This document shows positions 52,494 through 62,140 of a stretch of DNA of 64,000 nt, piece by piece (the first letter of the stretch is position 1; the number at the start of each line of letters is the position of its first letter). The DNA lies in the NCBI GenBank assembly GCA_017634595.1, contig JAGBNC010000011.1, forward strand, positions 51,391 through 115,390, written 5' to 3'. A program made the position numbers and the translations under genes. The stretch is from Bacteroidales bacterium. GTDB lineage: Bacteria; Bacteroidota; Bacteroidia; Bacteroidales; UBA932. The notes below the pieces were generated by a model. That model saw only the letters and a program-made list of their open reading frames with translations, had not been told where the DNA came from and searched no databases.

Positions 52494-53778
52494 TTATCTT
52501 GATAATGTAGTAGTCCTTCTTGCCTTTTTGTGCCAGGATATACTTGCCGTCTATAATGTCAGCCTCGCTGAGACTGGCACCGAAGTCGGTGAACTTCTCC
52601 TTATTGATACTGAACCCGTTGTTCTGGATCATTTTGCGGGCCTCACCTTTGGAAGGGAAGATAGAGGTCTCCACGGCAAGTGCGTCAAGTATGCCGATGG
52701 GGAGTTTGCTGCGTTCGATTTCGAAAGTAGGTACACCGTCGAAAACGTCCAGGAAGGTCTTCTCGTCAAGCTTGCGGAGGTCCTCCGATGTAGCTTTGCC
52801 GAACAGGATTCCTGAAGCTCTCACTGCATTCTCATACTCTGCTTCACCATGGACCATGATAGTCACCTCGCGGGCGAGCAGTTTCTGGAGCTCGCGGCGC
52901 TCGGGGCACTCGCGGTGTGAAGCAATGGCCGCCTCTATGGTCTCCCTGTCAAGCATAGTGAATATCTTGATGTAACGCTCTGCATCTGCATCGCTCACGT
53001 TGAGCCAGAACTGGTAGAACTGATACGGGCTTGTGCGGGTAGCGTCAAGCCAGATGTTACCCTTCTCCGTCTTGCCGAATTTGCCTCCGTCGGCCTTGGT
53101 GATAAGAGGACATGTGAGTGCGAACGCCTCGCCTGCGCATTTGCGGCGTATCATCTCTGTGCCGGTGGTTATGTTGCCCCACTGGTCCGCTCCACCCAGC
53201 TGGAGCTTCACTCCCTTGTGCTCGTACAGGTATAGGAAGTCGTAGCCTTGGAGCAGCTGGTATGAAAACTCGGTGAAAGACATTCCTTCGGAGGAATCGC
53301 GGCTGAGGCGCTTCTTGACGGAGTCCTTGCTCATCATATAGTTGACGGTAATCATCTTGCCGATGTCACGCGTAAAGTCGATGAACGAGTAATCTTTCAT
53401 CCAGTCGTAGTTATTCACAAGCTCCGCTTTGTTGGGTGCGTCGGAATTGAAGTCCAGGAACTTGCCGAGCTGTGCTTTGATGCACTCGACATTGTGGGCG
53501 AGTGTGGCTTCATCCAGCAGATTCCTTTCCTGACTCTTCATGGACGGGTCGCCAATCATGCCGGTGGCGCCGCCTACAAGTGCATAGGGCTTGTGGCCGC
53601 AGGCCTGGAAATGCTTAAGGATCATTATGCTCACAAGATGGCCTATATGTAGGGAATCACCGGTAGGATCGATTCCAACGTAAGCCGATGCCGGACCCTT
53701 CATCAATTCCTCTTCAGTTCCGGGCATAATATCGTGGATCATTCCTCTCCACTTCAACTCTTCAACAAAATTTTTCAT
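52486..53778 (-). CDS. tyrS: Tyrosine--tRNA ligase
   Basis: 430 residues from ATG 53778 ([16 protein letters not shown]); upstream in-frame starts are less likely. HIGH motif in [11 protein letters not shown], tyrosine pocket [35 protein letters not shown] equivalent KFGKT, and a C-terminal S4 domain ([28 protein letters not shown]). It charges tRNA-Tyr. First gene of the tyrS, rbfA, lol permease unit. Confidence 0.96.
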   Translation of the reverse strand: MKNFVEELKWRGMIHDIMPGTEEELMKGPASAYVGIDPTGDSLHIGHLVSIMILKHFQACGHKPYALVGGATGMIGDPSMKSQERNLLDEATLAHNVECIKAQLGKFLDFNSDAPNKAELVNNYDWMKDYSFIDFTRDIGKMITVNYMMSKDSVKKRLSRDSSEGMSFTEFSYQLLQGYDFLYLYEHKGVKLQLGGADQWGNITTGTEMIRRKCAGEAFALTCPLITKADGGKFGKTEKGNIWLDATRTSPYQFYQFWLNVSDADAERYIKIFTMLDRETIEAAIASHRECPERRELQKLLAREVTIMVHGEAEYENAVRASGILFGKATSEDLRKLDEKTFLDVFDGVPTFEIERSKLPIGILDALAVETSIFPSKGEARKMIQNNGFSINKEKFTDFGASLSEADIIDGKYILAQKGKKDYYIIKING

Positions 53779-53819
53779 ATTACAATTCATTACATCCTGC
53801 AAATTTGGACAATTATTAG

Positions 53820-53827
53820 TAAATTTG
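53820..53827 (+). promoter_or_regulatory. -7 box of tpiA
   Basis: TAAATTTG matches the -7 consensus, 28 bases before the tpiA ATG. The nearest TTTG upstream (53804) is only 12 bases away, so the -33 element is not convincing. Confidence 0.4.
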
Positions 53828-53855
53828 CAATCGCAAAAGTCAAATTACATTAAGT

Positions 53856-54611
53856 ATGAGAAAGAAAATCGTTGCAGGAAACTGGAAAATGAATACTACA
53901 GTTCCCGAGGGCGTGGAACTCGCCAAGGCTGTTGTGGCCGCTTCAAGTGAAGTCAGCGCCGATGTTAAACTGATCGTTGCCACTCCTTTTACCCATCTCT
54001 GCCCCGTCGCCGAGGTTCTGAAGGGATCTAAAGTCGGTCTTTCTGCAGAGAACTGTGCCGATAAGGAAAAGGGTGCTTACACTGGAGAAGTATCCGCCGC
54101 CATGCTCGCTTCTGCTGGCTGCCAATACACCATCCTCGGACATTCCGAGCGTCGTCAGTATTATGGCGAGACCGATGAGAAGCTTGTTGAGAAGACCCGC
54201 CTGGCCCTTGCCAACGGTCTGGATGTCATCCTTTGTGTAGGCGAGAATCTGGAAGAGCGTGAGGCCGGCCGTCACTTTGCAGTGTGTGAGAGCCAGATCA
54301 AGAACGTGCTCTACAACTTCACCGCAGAGGATATGAAGCATATCATCGTGGCTTATGAGCCTGTGTGGGCTATAGGTACCGGCAAGACCGCTACCGCAGA
54401 GCAGGCAGAGGAAATCCATGCATATATCCGCAAGACTATTGCCGACAAGTTCGGAGCAGAGGTTGCCGAGGACACATCCATCCTCTACGGTGGATCCTGC
54501 AAGCCTTCCAACGCTAAGGAACTCTTCGCCCAGAAGGATATCGACGGCGGACTGATTGGCGGAGCTGCTCTCAAGGCTGCCGACTTTATCGGCATCGCCC
54601 TGTCATTCTAA
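53856..54611 (+). CDS. tpiA: Triose-phosphate isomerase
   Basis: 251 residues. Catalytic residues: Lys11 (GNWKMN), His96 (LGHSERR) and Glu168 ([12 protein letters not shown]); phosphate loop YGGSCKPSN and [10 protein letters not shown]. It interconverts dihydroxyacetone phosphate and glyceraldehyde-3-phosphate. Its last 9 bases overlap the end of the convergent lipoprotein gene. Confidence 0.98.
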   Translation: MRKKIVAGNWKMNTTVPEGVELAKAVVAASSEVSADVKLIVATPFTHLCPVAEVLKGSKVGLSAENCADKEKGAYTGEVSAAMLASAGCQYTILGHSERRQYYGETDEKLVEKTRLALANGLDVILCVGENLEEREAGRHFAVCESQIKNVLYNFTAEDMKHIIVAYEPVWAIGTGKTATAEQAEEIHAYIRKTIADKFGAEVAEDTSILYGGSCKPSNAKELFAQKDIDGGLIGGAALKAADFIGIALSF

Positions 54612-55016
54612 GACTCTGATGACGACAGCCGTACGCTGGCTGGTGTCGCACAACCATATAATATCACCCTTGATGCGTTTGACATTGAGGGTGATATTGT
54701 TTCTGCTCCTCTCTCCGGCGACGGTGCTCCACCAAAGATTGCCCGTGAGGTCTTCGCCTTCTTTGTCGGGGATTCTGTCGAGTACCAGCTCGAAGTAGTT
54801 GAGCATTGTATCTGAGTTGGCCCTGAATAGCCTGCGCTGCTCGTTGAAAGCCAGTTGGCACCGGTTGTTGTCATACACGAATACCTTCACGCCGTCCAGC
54901 TCCAACCTGATGGTCTCATCAAGTATGAACGAATCCAAGGGCGTGTTTTTGTTTTCGCAGCCATATAATGCTATGACGGCGGATACACAGGCCAATATGT
55001 GGAGCAGTCGTTTCAT
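54603..55016 (-). CDS. Small lipoprotein of unknown function, partner of the M6 protease gene
   Basis: 137 residues from ATG 55016. Lipoprotein signal [20 protein letters not shown] with lipobox LYGC (Cys20). The body has a lipocalin-like look ([31 protein letters not shown]... [10 protein letters not shown]... [30 protein letters not shown]), with alternating beta strands and no catalytic motif. Its ATG overlaps the M6 protease stop by 4 bases, so the pair is translationally coupled; it might be a chaperone, inhibitor or anchor for the protease. Confidence 0.78.
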   Translation of the reverse strand: MKRLLHILACVSAVIALYGCENKNTPLDSFILDETIRLELDGVKVFVYDNNRCQLAFNEQRRLFRANSDTMLNYFELVLDRIPDKEGEDLTGNLWWSTVAGERSRNNITLNVKRIKGDIIWLCDTSQRTAVVIRVLE

Positions 55017-56737
55017 CTGACCTTCATTTCCTTGGTTATGATTTCCTTGGAGCCGTCCTTGTACCATATCTCGACCTTAAGAGTTCCGCTCTGGGTCAAG
55101 TGCCAGTAACCGTCGGACTCCGGTCTCATGCGAACTCCGTTGAAGTACCAAAGTACCTGTCCGACATTTTCAAGGTTGTACACACGCATCGGGACCCTGT
55201 CTCCTACGAAGAAACTGCCGTCCTCGCGCCGTGACAAGGAGTTGAGGTAGATGAAGGGCCGGACGCCCTTCTGCCGCCCTTTGGTGCTGAGTCTCACTAT
55301 GCTCGAAAAGGCCTGTCCGGTTTCAGATATGGCTCTGATGCGGATCGAATAGTCGGTTGACGGATCAAGACCTTCGATAATGGTATAAAACATATTGTTC
55401 GCCTGCACGTGCGATACGGATGAGCCTTTCATGCTTCCGCCTTTAACATCGCTCAGGTACCAGGAAACGTAGCAATCCTTGACGTTCAGCGCTTCCGCCG
55501 TCTGCCAGTTGATGATGATGGCATCTTGGAAAACGTGCGTGGCAAGTATGCTCACGGGCGAAACTATATTGAAAGAGACGCTGCCGTCCGCTTCCATGCT
55601 GATGCGGTCAATTGCAACGTTGCTGGTGTTGCCGTTCCAGAACCGGAAAGAAGGATCGGTGTCGGAACAAAATGTCCTCCGGGTGCCCTGGGGGAAAAAT
55701 ACTTTTGCCAAATCGTTTGTGCCGGGAATGGCGCTGATTACCTGGGCGCATTGTCGGTCCGGCCTGCAGTTGACCTGGTTGTAGCGCCAGCGTTCCTGCG
55801 CAGAGAGGTTGCGGCTGTACAGGTCGGAATACCAACTGTCGCTGTCTGACCTGTCAATGTGGTAAATGACCAGTCCTCCTCCGCCAAGTCCGGCATCCCA
55901 ACCTTCTGGTTTGCGGCACTCGAGCAGATAATACTCTCCGTCGGTATCTGTGTCTATCCTCAAATACTCTTTTGACTGGCTGAGAGGGCGCAGGTGGCAG
56001 GGACCCTGGAAGTAAGTGATCTTCTTCCCGATGCCCAGCTGCTCCAGCTCTATTGCACTGAAATTGGGGGGAAGGTCCAATGAGCCGTCTGATGAACTTA
56101 AGTCCATGGGGCTGAGCTTGCCCCAGAGCCCCTGTGAGAGGCCGCCGCTTCCATTGCCGTCGGTGTCGTACATGTCCTGAAGCCCGAAGACATGGCCCAG
56201 TTCGTGGCAGAAAATGCTTGCTGGAGAGTCTTCCGTGCATACGGCGATACAGTCTACGGTCTTGCCTGACACCTGAAAGGACTCGCCATGCTCACTGAGC
56301 TTTGACTGCTGGGGCCAGATCCAGTCGGCACCCATCCCGTAGGCTTCATTGTGTCCTGCGGTTATTATGTAGATGTTGTCAATGGTGCCGTCGGAATCAT
56401 TATCATATACAGAAAACGATGCTGCGCTTCCGTTTACGGCTTCGCGTACCAGTTCTCCTATACGGGCGTCTTTTCTGGTAGATGAATTGGCTCCGTACCA
56501 TGCATAAGGCTTGGATACGCGTACAATGGGTAAGATATCAAAAGTGAATGACAGGGAAGGGGAGAACTGCTCATTGAAGTACTCCCTTGCAGTATTGACC
56601 TTGTCGTTTACGGAGCTGTGTATGTCTGTGAAAGATACATCACTAAACTCTACAGGTATGACAACGAACCTGTGTCCTGCCGCCAAGAGGTTGAGGGACA
56701 GGAAGAACAGAGTCATAGTGAAGATCAGGTGTCTCAT
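55013..56737 (-). CDS. Secreted M6-family metalloprotease with fibronectin type III-like domain
   Basis: 574 residues. Signal peptide MRHLIFTMTLFFLSLNLLAAG. Catalytic motif FCHELGHVFGLQDMYD: HELGH at 178-182 with the downstream Asp in the HExxHxxGxxD pattern of M6 (immune inhibitor A-like) proteases. Downstream GGLVIYHID is another M6 feature. Residues about 395-490 look like a fibronectin type III domain (YTIIEGLDPSTDYSIRIRAIS), and the end may hold a further small beta domain. It is probably secreted or surface attached, and acts on unknown proteins. Confidence 0.88.
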   Translation of the reverse strand: MRHLIFTMTLFFLSLNLLAAGHRFVVIPVEFSDVSFTDIHSSVNDKVNTAREYFNEQFSPSLSFTFDILPIVRVSKPYAWYGANSSTRKDARIGELVREAVNGSAASFSVYDNDSDGTIDNIYIITAGHNEAYGMGADWIWPQQSKLSEHGESFQVSGKTVDCIAVCTEDSPASIFCHELGHVFGLQDMYDTDGNGSGGLSQGLWGKLSPMDLSSSDGSLDLPPNFSAIELEQLGIGKKITYFQGPCHLRPLSQSKEYLRIDTDTDGEYYLLECRKPEGWDAGLGGGGLVIYHIDRSDSDSWYSDLYSRNLSAQERWRYNQVNCRPDRQCAQVISAIPGTNDLAKVFFPQGTRRTFCSDTDPSFRFWNGNTSNVAIDRISMEADGSVSFNIVSPVSILATHVFQDAIIINWQTAEALNVKDCYVSWYLSDVKGGSMKGSSVSHVQANNMFYTIIEGLDPSTDYSIRIRAISETGQAFSSIVRLSTKGRQKGVRPFIYLNSLSRREDGSFFVGDRVPMRVYNLENVGQVLWYFNGVRMRPESDGYWHLTQSGTLKVEIWYKDGSKEIITKEMKVR

Positions 56738-56756
56738 CGGAAATGGTTTAGATGCA

Positions 56757-56788
56757 AAAGGCCGGTAACCTCTCGGCTCCCGACCTTT
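56757..56788 (-). terminator. Hairpin upstream of the M6 gene (terminator of the histone-like gene)
   Basis: AAAGGTCGG (56788-56780, minus strand) pairs with CCGGCCTTT (56765-56757), including one G-U pair, around a 14-base loop, then TTTGC. It lies only 20 bases before the M6 ATG. A second, weaker hairpin (GATGCAA/TTGCATC, 56821-56849) precedes it. The short motif TAGATGCAAAAGG occurs twice here (56748 and 56818). The gap 56738-56864 shows no gene. Confidence 0.5.
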
Positions 56789-56864
56789 AAACGTGTACTA
56801 AAACCTAAACCTGCTATATAGATGCAAAAGGTTTTAGAAACGTTGCATCAAAAAACAAAAAAAA

Positions 56865-57041
56865 TTATTTTTTTGCTTCAGCCACGGAAATCTTGCGGAA
56901 TTCCTTGAGGTCTTTCATAAGATCGAGAGCGGCTTTACGTGCACGTGCACCAGCAGCTTTGTTGCCCTTGACTACCTGAGCCTCTGCGTTGACCTTGAAT
57001 GCCTCAATGTTGGCATTGATTTTTTCGACAAGTGCTTTCAT
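56865..57041 (-). CDS. Histone H1-like (Hc1-type) DNA-binding protein
   Basis: 58 residues from ATG 57041 to TAA 56865: starts MKALVEKINANIEAFKVNAE and has the conserved core KGNKAAGARARKAALDLMKDLKEFRK, ending EAKK. This is the short histone H1-like protein typical of Bacteroidota, annotated histone H1 or Hc1. It is Lys/Ala rich and all helical. It probably packs DNA. Apparently its own transcript, between pth and the M6 gene. Confidence 0.85.
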   Translation of the reverse strand: MKALVEKINANIEAFKVNAEAQVVKGNKAAGARARKAALDLMKDLKEFRKISVAEAKK

Positions 57042-57139
57042 AAGAAAATCTGTATTAAAATTGTTTTGGTGTTAAATGTCCATAAAACTGTCGCAAGTTA
57101 AAAAATAATTTTGAAATAACAATAATTTTTCAAAATAAC

Positions 57140-57742
57140 TTATTGACTTGGTGTGTTTTCCGTGCTCTCGTGCTTCGTGTTAAGTTCGGTCATCGCTGAT
57201 TGCGGGCCGGCCAATGCCCAGGTTTTTATTCCCGATACCACTCTGGTTGCAATTGAGGGCAGTTCGGGGATCTGAAGAAGAGAAAACTGGCTCAGGACGA
57301 AGTTGACCTGGTCCCCTTCGGCAAAGTCGTGCCCCACTCCGATACGGATTCGGGCGTACTGCCTTGTCTGGAGGGCTTCTTCAATGTCGCGAAGGCCGTT
57401 GTGGCCTCCGTTGCTGCCGTTCATGCGCATCCTTATGGTGCCGAATGGGAGATTGATGTCGTCGCATACGACGATTATGTTTTCGATCGGGATTTCGAGC
57501 TCGTTGGCCCAATAACGTACGGCCGATCCGCTCAGGTTCATGTATGTCGATGGCTTCAGGAGATGGAATGTCCTCCCCTTGAAACTATAGACAGCCATGG
57601 CCCCGTAGCGTTTGTTTTCAAACGCAAGATTGGACGCCTGTGCCCAGGCGTCCAATACTATAAATCCAACGTTATGTCTGGTAGCCTCGTATTCAGGGCC
57701 AATATTGCCCAGACCTGCTACCAGGTAACTCTTGTCGGCCAC
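57140..57742 (-). CDS. pth: Peptidyl-tRNA hydrolase
   Basis: 200 residues. Catalytic His23 in EATRHNVGF, plus LLKPSTYMNLSG, VCDDINLPFGTIRMRMNGSNGGHNGLRDI and IRIGVG. It frees tRNA from peptidyl-tRNA dropped by ribosomes. It follows rplY with a gap of 2 bases, the common L25-Pth operon. A tail of some 15 residues (STENTPSQ) is longer than usual. Confidence 0.96.
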   Translation of the reverse strand: MADKSYLVAGLGNIGPEYEATRHNVGFIVLDAWAQASNLAFENKRYGAMAVYSFKGRTFHLLKPSTYMNLSGSAVRYWANELEIPIENIIVVCDDINLPFGTIRMRMNGSNGGHNGLRDIEEALQTRQYARIRIGVGHDFAEGDQVNFVLSQFSLLQIPELPSIATRVVSGIKTWALAGPQSAMTELNTKHESTENTPSQ

Positions 57743-57744
57743 GA

Positions 57745-58320
57745 TTAAGCCTCCTCGGCCACGGCTACGGTGTTACGAGTGGTCTTAACTCCGCAGATGA
57801 TGGCGTCCTTGTCGGTGGTGATGACGATGTTCTCGAGCTTAATGTCACCAGCCTTGATGCGCTTGTCAAGTCCGAGGCTTGTGATGTCAACGGTCACCTC
57901 GTCAGGGAGGTTGGCCATGGTAGCGCAAACGCGGATCTTGCGAGCATTCTGATAGAACTTACCACCCTGCTGAACACCGGCGGCGTGTCCTGTTATAACG
58001 ATGGGAACATCAATGTTGATAGGCTTGCTGTCATTGACTGCAAGGAAGTCCACGTGCAGGCAGTTGTCTGTGACGGGATGCCACTGGATCTCGTGAAGGA
58101 CTGCGGTGTATTTCTTGCTGCCGTCGAGAACGAGGTCGATGATATGAGCCTTGGGGGTATCAGTGACTGCCTTGAGCTCCTTTGCGTTAACGGTGAAAAG
58201 TGCGTTTTCCATACCGCAACCATAGAGGTTGCAAGGGACGAGTCCCTGCTTACGGAAAGCCTTGAGGGCCGCTTTGCCAGCCACTTCGCGGGTCTGGCCA
58301 TTCAGTTCAAAATGTTGCAT
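57745..58320 (-). CDS. rplY: Large ribosomal subunit protein bL25, Ctc-type
   Basis: 191 residues. L25 5S-rRNA-binding domain (about 1-95: REVAGKAALKAFRKQGLVPCNLYGCG...VLHEIQWHPVTDNCLHVDFLAV) followed by the TL5/Ctc C-terminal beta domain (about 96-185: KPINIDVPIVITGHAAGVQQGGKFYQNARKIRVCATMANLPDEVTVDIT). It belongs to the long form seen in stress-protein Ctc. Co-transcribed with pth from the promoter at 58405. Confidence 0.95.
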   Translation of the reverse strand: MQHFELNGQTREVAGKAALKAFRKQGLVPCNLYGCGMENALFTVNAKELKAVTDTPKAHIIDLVLDGSKKYTAVLHEIQWHPVTDNCLHVDFLAVNDSKPINIDVPIVITGHAAGVQQGGKFYQNARKIRVCATMANLPDEVTVDITSLGLDKRIKAGDIKLENIVITTDKDAIICGVKTTRNTVAVAEEA

Positions 58321-58347
58321 TTTTTTGTGTTTAAAATGTGTTACTCA

Positions 58348-58392
58348 TCCCGGAAACTACCGGGACCCATTGCACCAAAACCTTATGGTTTT
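58348..58392 (-). ncRNA. Leader hairpins upstream of rplY
   Basis: Two hairpins lie in the 85-base leader: AAAACC-ATAA-GGTTTT (58392-58377, minus strand) and TCCCGG-TAGTTT-CCGGGA (58365-58348). Both stems are perfect over 6 pairs. They may be an autoregulatory leader for L25 or simply stabilise the mRNA. Only the fold is visible. Confidence 0.4.
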
Positions 58393-58404
58393 TCAATGCG
58401 GGCG

Positions 58405-58434
58405 CAAATATAAGCAGAAAAATTGGTTTTGAAA
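58405..58434 (-). promoter_or_regulatory. Promoter of rplY-pth
   Basis: TATATTTG (58412-58405, minus strand) matches the -7 consensus, with TTTC 18 bases upstream as a weak -33. It overlaps the last bases before the htpG stop, so the htpG and rplY units are close neighbours on the same strand. Confidence 0.55.
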
Positions 58435-58437
58435 TAC

Positions 58438-60294
58438 TTAACCAAGTAATTTTTCGCTTCTTGCAATGAATTCCGACAGGGCCTTCCCCTTGAGCATTCC
58501 CTTGCTCAGCAGTGCCAGGTCAATTACCTGACGGAGCAGGTCCTTGGTGCCTTCGCGGTCTGCCCATATACGTGCAATCACCGGATTCTCCATATTGACT
58601 TTTACGTCGTATGCCTCAGGCATGGAACCGTAGAAGTTCATTCCTCCGCCAAGTGCGCTCATCTCCCTCCAGCGGCGCATGAACTCGCTTTGGGTAAGTA
58701 CTACCGGTGCTGCTCCTTCGCCCAGGTTCTCCGGCTCGACGTGATACTCGTTCCCTTCGGGAAGTACGCCTTTGAACAACTCCTCAAGCGCCTTCTTATC
58801 ATCGTCGCTCATCTGCGGTTTCACCTTCTCCTCTTTAGGGATAAGGTTGTCGGCAGTATCACTGTCAACCCTTGCGAAGCGGGCATCCTTGAGCTTCTGC
58901 TCCAGCATGTTCACAAAGTGGCTGTCGAGCTCGCAGTCCATGAGCAGGACATCGTAGCCCATGTTCTTTGCAGCCTCGATGCTGCTGTACTGGGCCTCAG
59001 GATCGGTAGCGTACAGATACACCGTCTTCTTGTCTTTATCTGTCTGTGCGCTCTCGATGGCCTTCCTGTAGTCTTCGAATGAGAAGTACTTGCCTTCGGT
59101 GTTCTTGAATAATGCGAAACTCATTGCACGCTCGCAGAACTTCTCGTCAGACAGCATTCCGTATTCGATGAAGAGTTTGATGTTGTCCCACTTCTCTTCG
59201 TACTGACTGCGCTGCTCCTTGAATATTTCTTCAAGTCTGTCGGCTACTTTCTTGGTGATATATGTGCTGATCTTCTTGACGTTGGCGTCGCTTTGCAGGT
59301 AGCTTCGGCTGACGTTCAGAGGAATGTCGGGGGAGTCGATCACGCCGTGCAGGAGCGTCAGGAAATCAGGAACGATGTTGTCAACATGGTCGGTGACGAA
59401 CATTTGGTTGCAGTATAGCTGTATCTTGTTCTTGTCTATGGCCATGCGCTCCTTGATCTTGGGAAAGTAGAGCACACCGGTGAGCGTGAAGGGGTAGTCC
59501 ACGTTGAGGTGAATCCAGAACATAGGATCCTCTTCCATGGGATACAGCGCCTTGTAGAACTTGAGGTAGTCCTCATCCTTGAGCTCCGAGGGGGCTTTGG
59601 TCCATATGGGCTCGATGCTGTTGATGACATCGTCTTCCTCAGTTTCGACGCTTTTGCCGTCTTTCCACTCCGTCTTTTTCCCGAATACTACGGGAACAGG
59701 CATGAACTTGCAGTACTTATCCAGAAGGCTGCGGATTTTACCCTTGGTGCCGAATTCTTCGGCGCTCTCGTCGTCAAGATACAAGGTTACGGTAGTGCCG
59801 CGCTCCTCTTTCTTGCTTTCGCCCATAGTGAATTCGGGCGATCCGTCACAAGTCCATTTTACAGCCTTGGCACCGTCCTGCCAGCTCAAAGTGTCAATCT
59901 CAACCTTTTTTGCTACCATGAAGGCGGAGTAGAAGCCAAGCCCGAAGTGGCCTATAATGTTGGTCTGGTCTTTATACTTCTCAAGAAACTCCCCGGCGCT
60001 TGAAAAAGCAATCTGGTTGATATAGCGGTCCACTTCGTCCGCCGTCATTCCTATGCCGTTGTCGGTGATTTTGAGAGTTTTCTTCTTTTCGTTCAACTCT
60101 ACTGACACTTTAATGTCTCCAGTCTCGCCTTTGAAAGTGCCTGTGGAGGCGAGCGCTTTGAGTTTCTGGTCGGCGTCCACTGCATTAGCTACAAGCTCAC
60201 GCAGGAAAATCTCGTGGTCGCTGTAAAGAAACTGCTTGATTACCGGAAATATGTTCTCGGTAGTTACTCCGATCTGTCCTTTTGTATTAGCCAT
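58438..60294 (-). CDS. htpG: Molecular chaperone HtpG (Hsp90)
   Basis: 618 residues. The GHKL ATPase domain is complete: LRELVANAVDA (Asn for magnesium), ITDNGIGMTADE, and GHFGLGFYSAFMVAKKVEI; middle domain around NVSRSYLQ with the catalytic Arg region, and a C-terminal dimerisation domain (TQSEFMRRWREMSALGGGMNFYGSMPEAYDVKVNMENPV). It is a cytoplasmic stress chaperone. Probably its own transcript; the 77-base gap upstream holds a GCCGG...CCGGC pair (60311-60330), a possible terminator for the acyl-CoA ligase gene. Confidence 0.96.
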   Translation of the reverse strand: MANTKGQIGVTTENIFPVIKQFLYSDHEIFLRELVANAVDADQKLKALASTGTFKGETGDIKVSVELNEKKKTLKITDNGIGMTADEVDRYINQIAFSSAGEFLEKYKDQTNIIGHFGLGFYSAFMVAKKVEIDTLSWQDGAKAVKWTCDGSPEFTMGESKKEERGTTVTLYLDDESAEEFGTKGKIRSLLDKYCKFMPVPVVFGKKTEWKDGKSVETEEDDVINSIEPIWTKAPSELKDEDYLKFYKALYPMEEDPMFWIHLNVDYPFTLTGVLYFPKIKERMAIDKNKIQLYCNQMFVTDHVDNIVPDFLTLLHGVIDSPDIPLNVSRSYLQSDANVKKISTYITKKVADRLEEIFKEQRSQYEEKWDNIKLFIEYGMLSDEKFCERAMSFALFKNTEGKYFSFEDYRKAIESAQTDKDKKTVYLYATDPEAQYSSIEAAKNMGYDVLLMDCELDSHFVNMLEQKLKDARFARVDSDTADNLIPKEEKVKPQMSDDDKKALEELFKGVLPEGNEYHVEPENLGEGAAPVVLTQSEFMRRWREMSALGGGMNFYGSMPEAYDVKVNMENPVIARIWADREGTKDLLRQVIDLALLSKGMLKGKALSEFIARSEKLLG

Positions 60295-60371
60295 AATGAT
60301 AAAAATTTACCGGCCCCCGTGAGGAAGCCGGCAAATAGAATCTCAAAATATATTCCAGTGACAAAATGTCA

Positions 60372-62018
60372 TTATTTGTAGAGGAAGCGCTTGATGCTCA
60401 TCTTCGGAGTTTTCTCAAACGGAGTAAGCACGGTCTCAACTTTGGCTATCTGACTGTAGCCGGGGAGCTGGCGGTTTGCACCGATTCTGATCTTCTCGGG
60501 AATGTCGGATACTGCCTCGTTGTCGAGCTTGTCGCGCTTGATGGCATCGTTGTCAAGATAAACAAGAGCCACGATCTTTCCGGACCTGTCAACCACCACT
60601 GACTCAGCTACGTAAGGCTGGTTGTTAACGATGGCCTCAAGCTCTTCAGGATAGATGTTCTGTCCGTTTGCTGAGAGAATCATGCTCTTGGAGCGGCCCT
60701 TGATGAAAATGTTTCCGTCCTTGTCGATGATGCCAAGGTCTCCGGTGCGGAGGTAGCCGTCTTCGGTGAAAGCGTTGGCGGATGCCTCTGGATTCTTGAA
60801 GTAGCCGATAGTAATGTTCTCACCCTTGGCCTGGATTTCTCCGGCAATGTGCTGAGGATCTTCGGAATCGATGCGGACAGTTGCCACGTCAACAGCCTTT
60901 CCGCAGGAACCGGGCACGTATTTGGTCCAATGCTCATAAGCAAGCAGAGGGCAGGCTTCGGTCATACCGTAGCCCACAAGGTAAGGGAATTTGATACGCT
61001 TGAAGAGCTTCTCCACCTCGGGGTTGAGGGCAGCACCACCCATGATGAATTCCTGTACCTCGCCTCCGAATGCAGCCACCAGGCCATCCTTGACCTTCTT
61101 GTAAATGATGTTGTTGATCCTGGGGATCTTTAGGAGCACTTTGATAAGAGGCTTGTCGAGTGTGGGCTTGACCTTGCTCTTGTATATTTTTTCCATAACA
61201 AGAGGCACGGTGATGAGCAGGTAAGGCTTGACGTCGGCAAATGCCTTCATAAGCGTTGCGGGGGTAGGGGCCTTGCCGAGCCAGTAAATTGCCGTACCGT
61301 TGCAGAGGGGATAGATGAATTCAATCACGAGTCCGTACATGTGGGCCATCGGGAGCATGGAGACCATCCTTTCTCCGGCAGGAACGTTGCGCTGGCTGAA
61401 ATCTACGTTTGCGCTGAAGTTGCGGTAGGTGAGCATGACGCCCTTAGGGTCGCCTGTAGAACCGGATGTGTAGCTGATGGTTGACAGATCTTCCCAGTTG
61501 TCGGTAGGGAATACGACCTGGTCGGGGCCGTAGCCGTCCTGCCACTTAGCGTAGAAGAGCTCGTCCATGGTTTCGTAATCTGCCTTGGTCTGCTCGTCCT
61601 TAGCCCAGAGGCAAGCCCAGTTGTCGATATCGATGGCAATCCTGAGGTTGGGCATCTTGCCCAAGTCCATCTTCTCCCATTTGTCCGCATTGGTAATCAA
61701 TGCGATACTCTCGGAATGGTTGACCAGGAAGGAAGCACTGTCGGGCGTGAAATCGGCCAGCAGGGGCACGATGACTGTCTCATAAGTGTTGACTGCAAGG
61801 TAAGACATGCCCCAGCGGGCTCCGTTACGGGCGTATAGGGCTATTTTTTCTCCTTTCTTGAATCCGAGTTTGTCGAAAACAAGATGGAATTTTTCGATTT
61901 GTGTAGCCATCTGGCCATAAGTATAGGAATCTCCGCCGATGCTGTTCAGCGCGGCTTTGTCCCAATACTTGCGGGTAGCGTTCTGAAGACGCTCCAGGTA
62001 GTGTGGATAATTTGCCAT
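60372..62018 (-). CDS. AMP-forming acyl-CoA ligase (long-chain fatty-acid type)
   Basis: 548 residues. ANL-family motifs: P-loop TISYTSGSTGDPKGVMLTYRN, YGMTEACPLLAYE, GEIQAKGENITIGYFKNPEA, LRTGDLGIIDKDGNIFIKGRSKSMI and the C-terminal Lys region (LTPFEKTPKMSIKRFLYK). It resembles FadD-like ligases of Bacteroidota, which activate fatty acids by way of acyl-AMP. Short-chain or aryl acids cannot be excluded. Single gene by spacing. Confidence 0.9.
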   Translation of the reverse strand: MANYPHYLERLQNATRKYWDKAALNSIGGDSYTYGQMATQIEKFHLVFDKLGFKKGEKIALYARNGARWGMSYLAVNTYETVIVPLLADFTPDSASFLVNHSESIALITNADKWEKMDLGKMPNLRIAIDIDNWACLWAKDEQTKADYETMDELFYAKWQDGYGPDQVVFPTDNWEDLSTISYTSGSTGDPKGVMLTYRNFSANVDFSQRNVPAGERMVSMLPMAHMYGLVIEFIYPLCNGTAIYWLGKAPTPATLMKAFADVKPYLLITVPLVMEKIYKSKVKPTLDKPLIKVLLKIPRINNIIYKKVKDGLVAAFGGEVQEFIMGGAALNPEVEKLFKRIKFPYLVGYGMTEACPLLAYEHWTKYVPGSCGKAVDVATVRIDSEDPQHIAGEIQAKGENITIGYFKNPEASANAFTEDGYLRTGDLGIIDKDGNIFIKGRSKSMILSANGQNIYPEELEAIVNNQPYVAESVVVDRSGKIVALVYLDNDAIKRDKLDNEAVSDIPEKIRIGANRQLPGYSQIAKVETVLTPFEKTPKMSIKRFLYK

Positions 62019-62089
62019 TATAATTGCATTTTAGTTTAGTTTTCAAAAATAGGTCGGTCTGTGCTTTTTTCCAATTACGCTCGTGCGTA

Positions 62090-62140
62090 TGTGGCGAATA
62101 ATTACGATATTTGTGGCGAAATTTATTAATGTGTGGCGAA
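62090..62140. repeat. Three short direct repeats upstream of the HAD gene
   Basis: TGTGGCGAA occurs at 62090, 62112 and 62132, each followed by an AT-rich run (ATAATTA, ATTTATTA, ATAATTA). Spacing is 22 and 20 bases, about two helical turns. The last copy ends 6 bases before the ATG. The pattern suits a regulator-binding array or a slippage-prone repeat. Confidence 0.55.
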
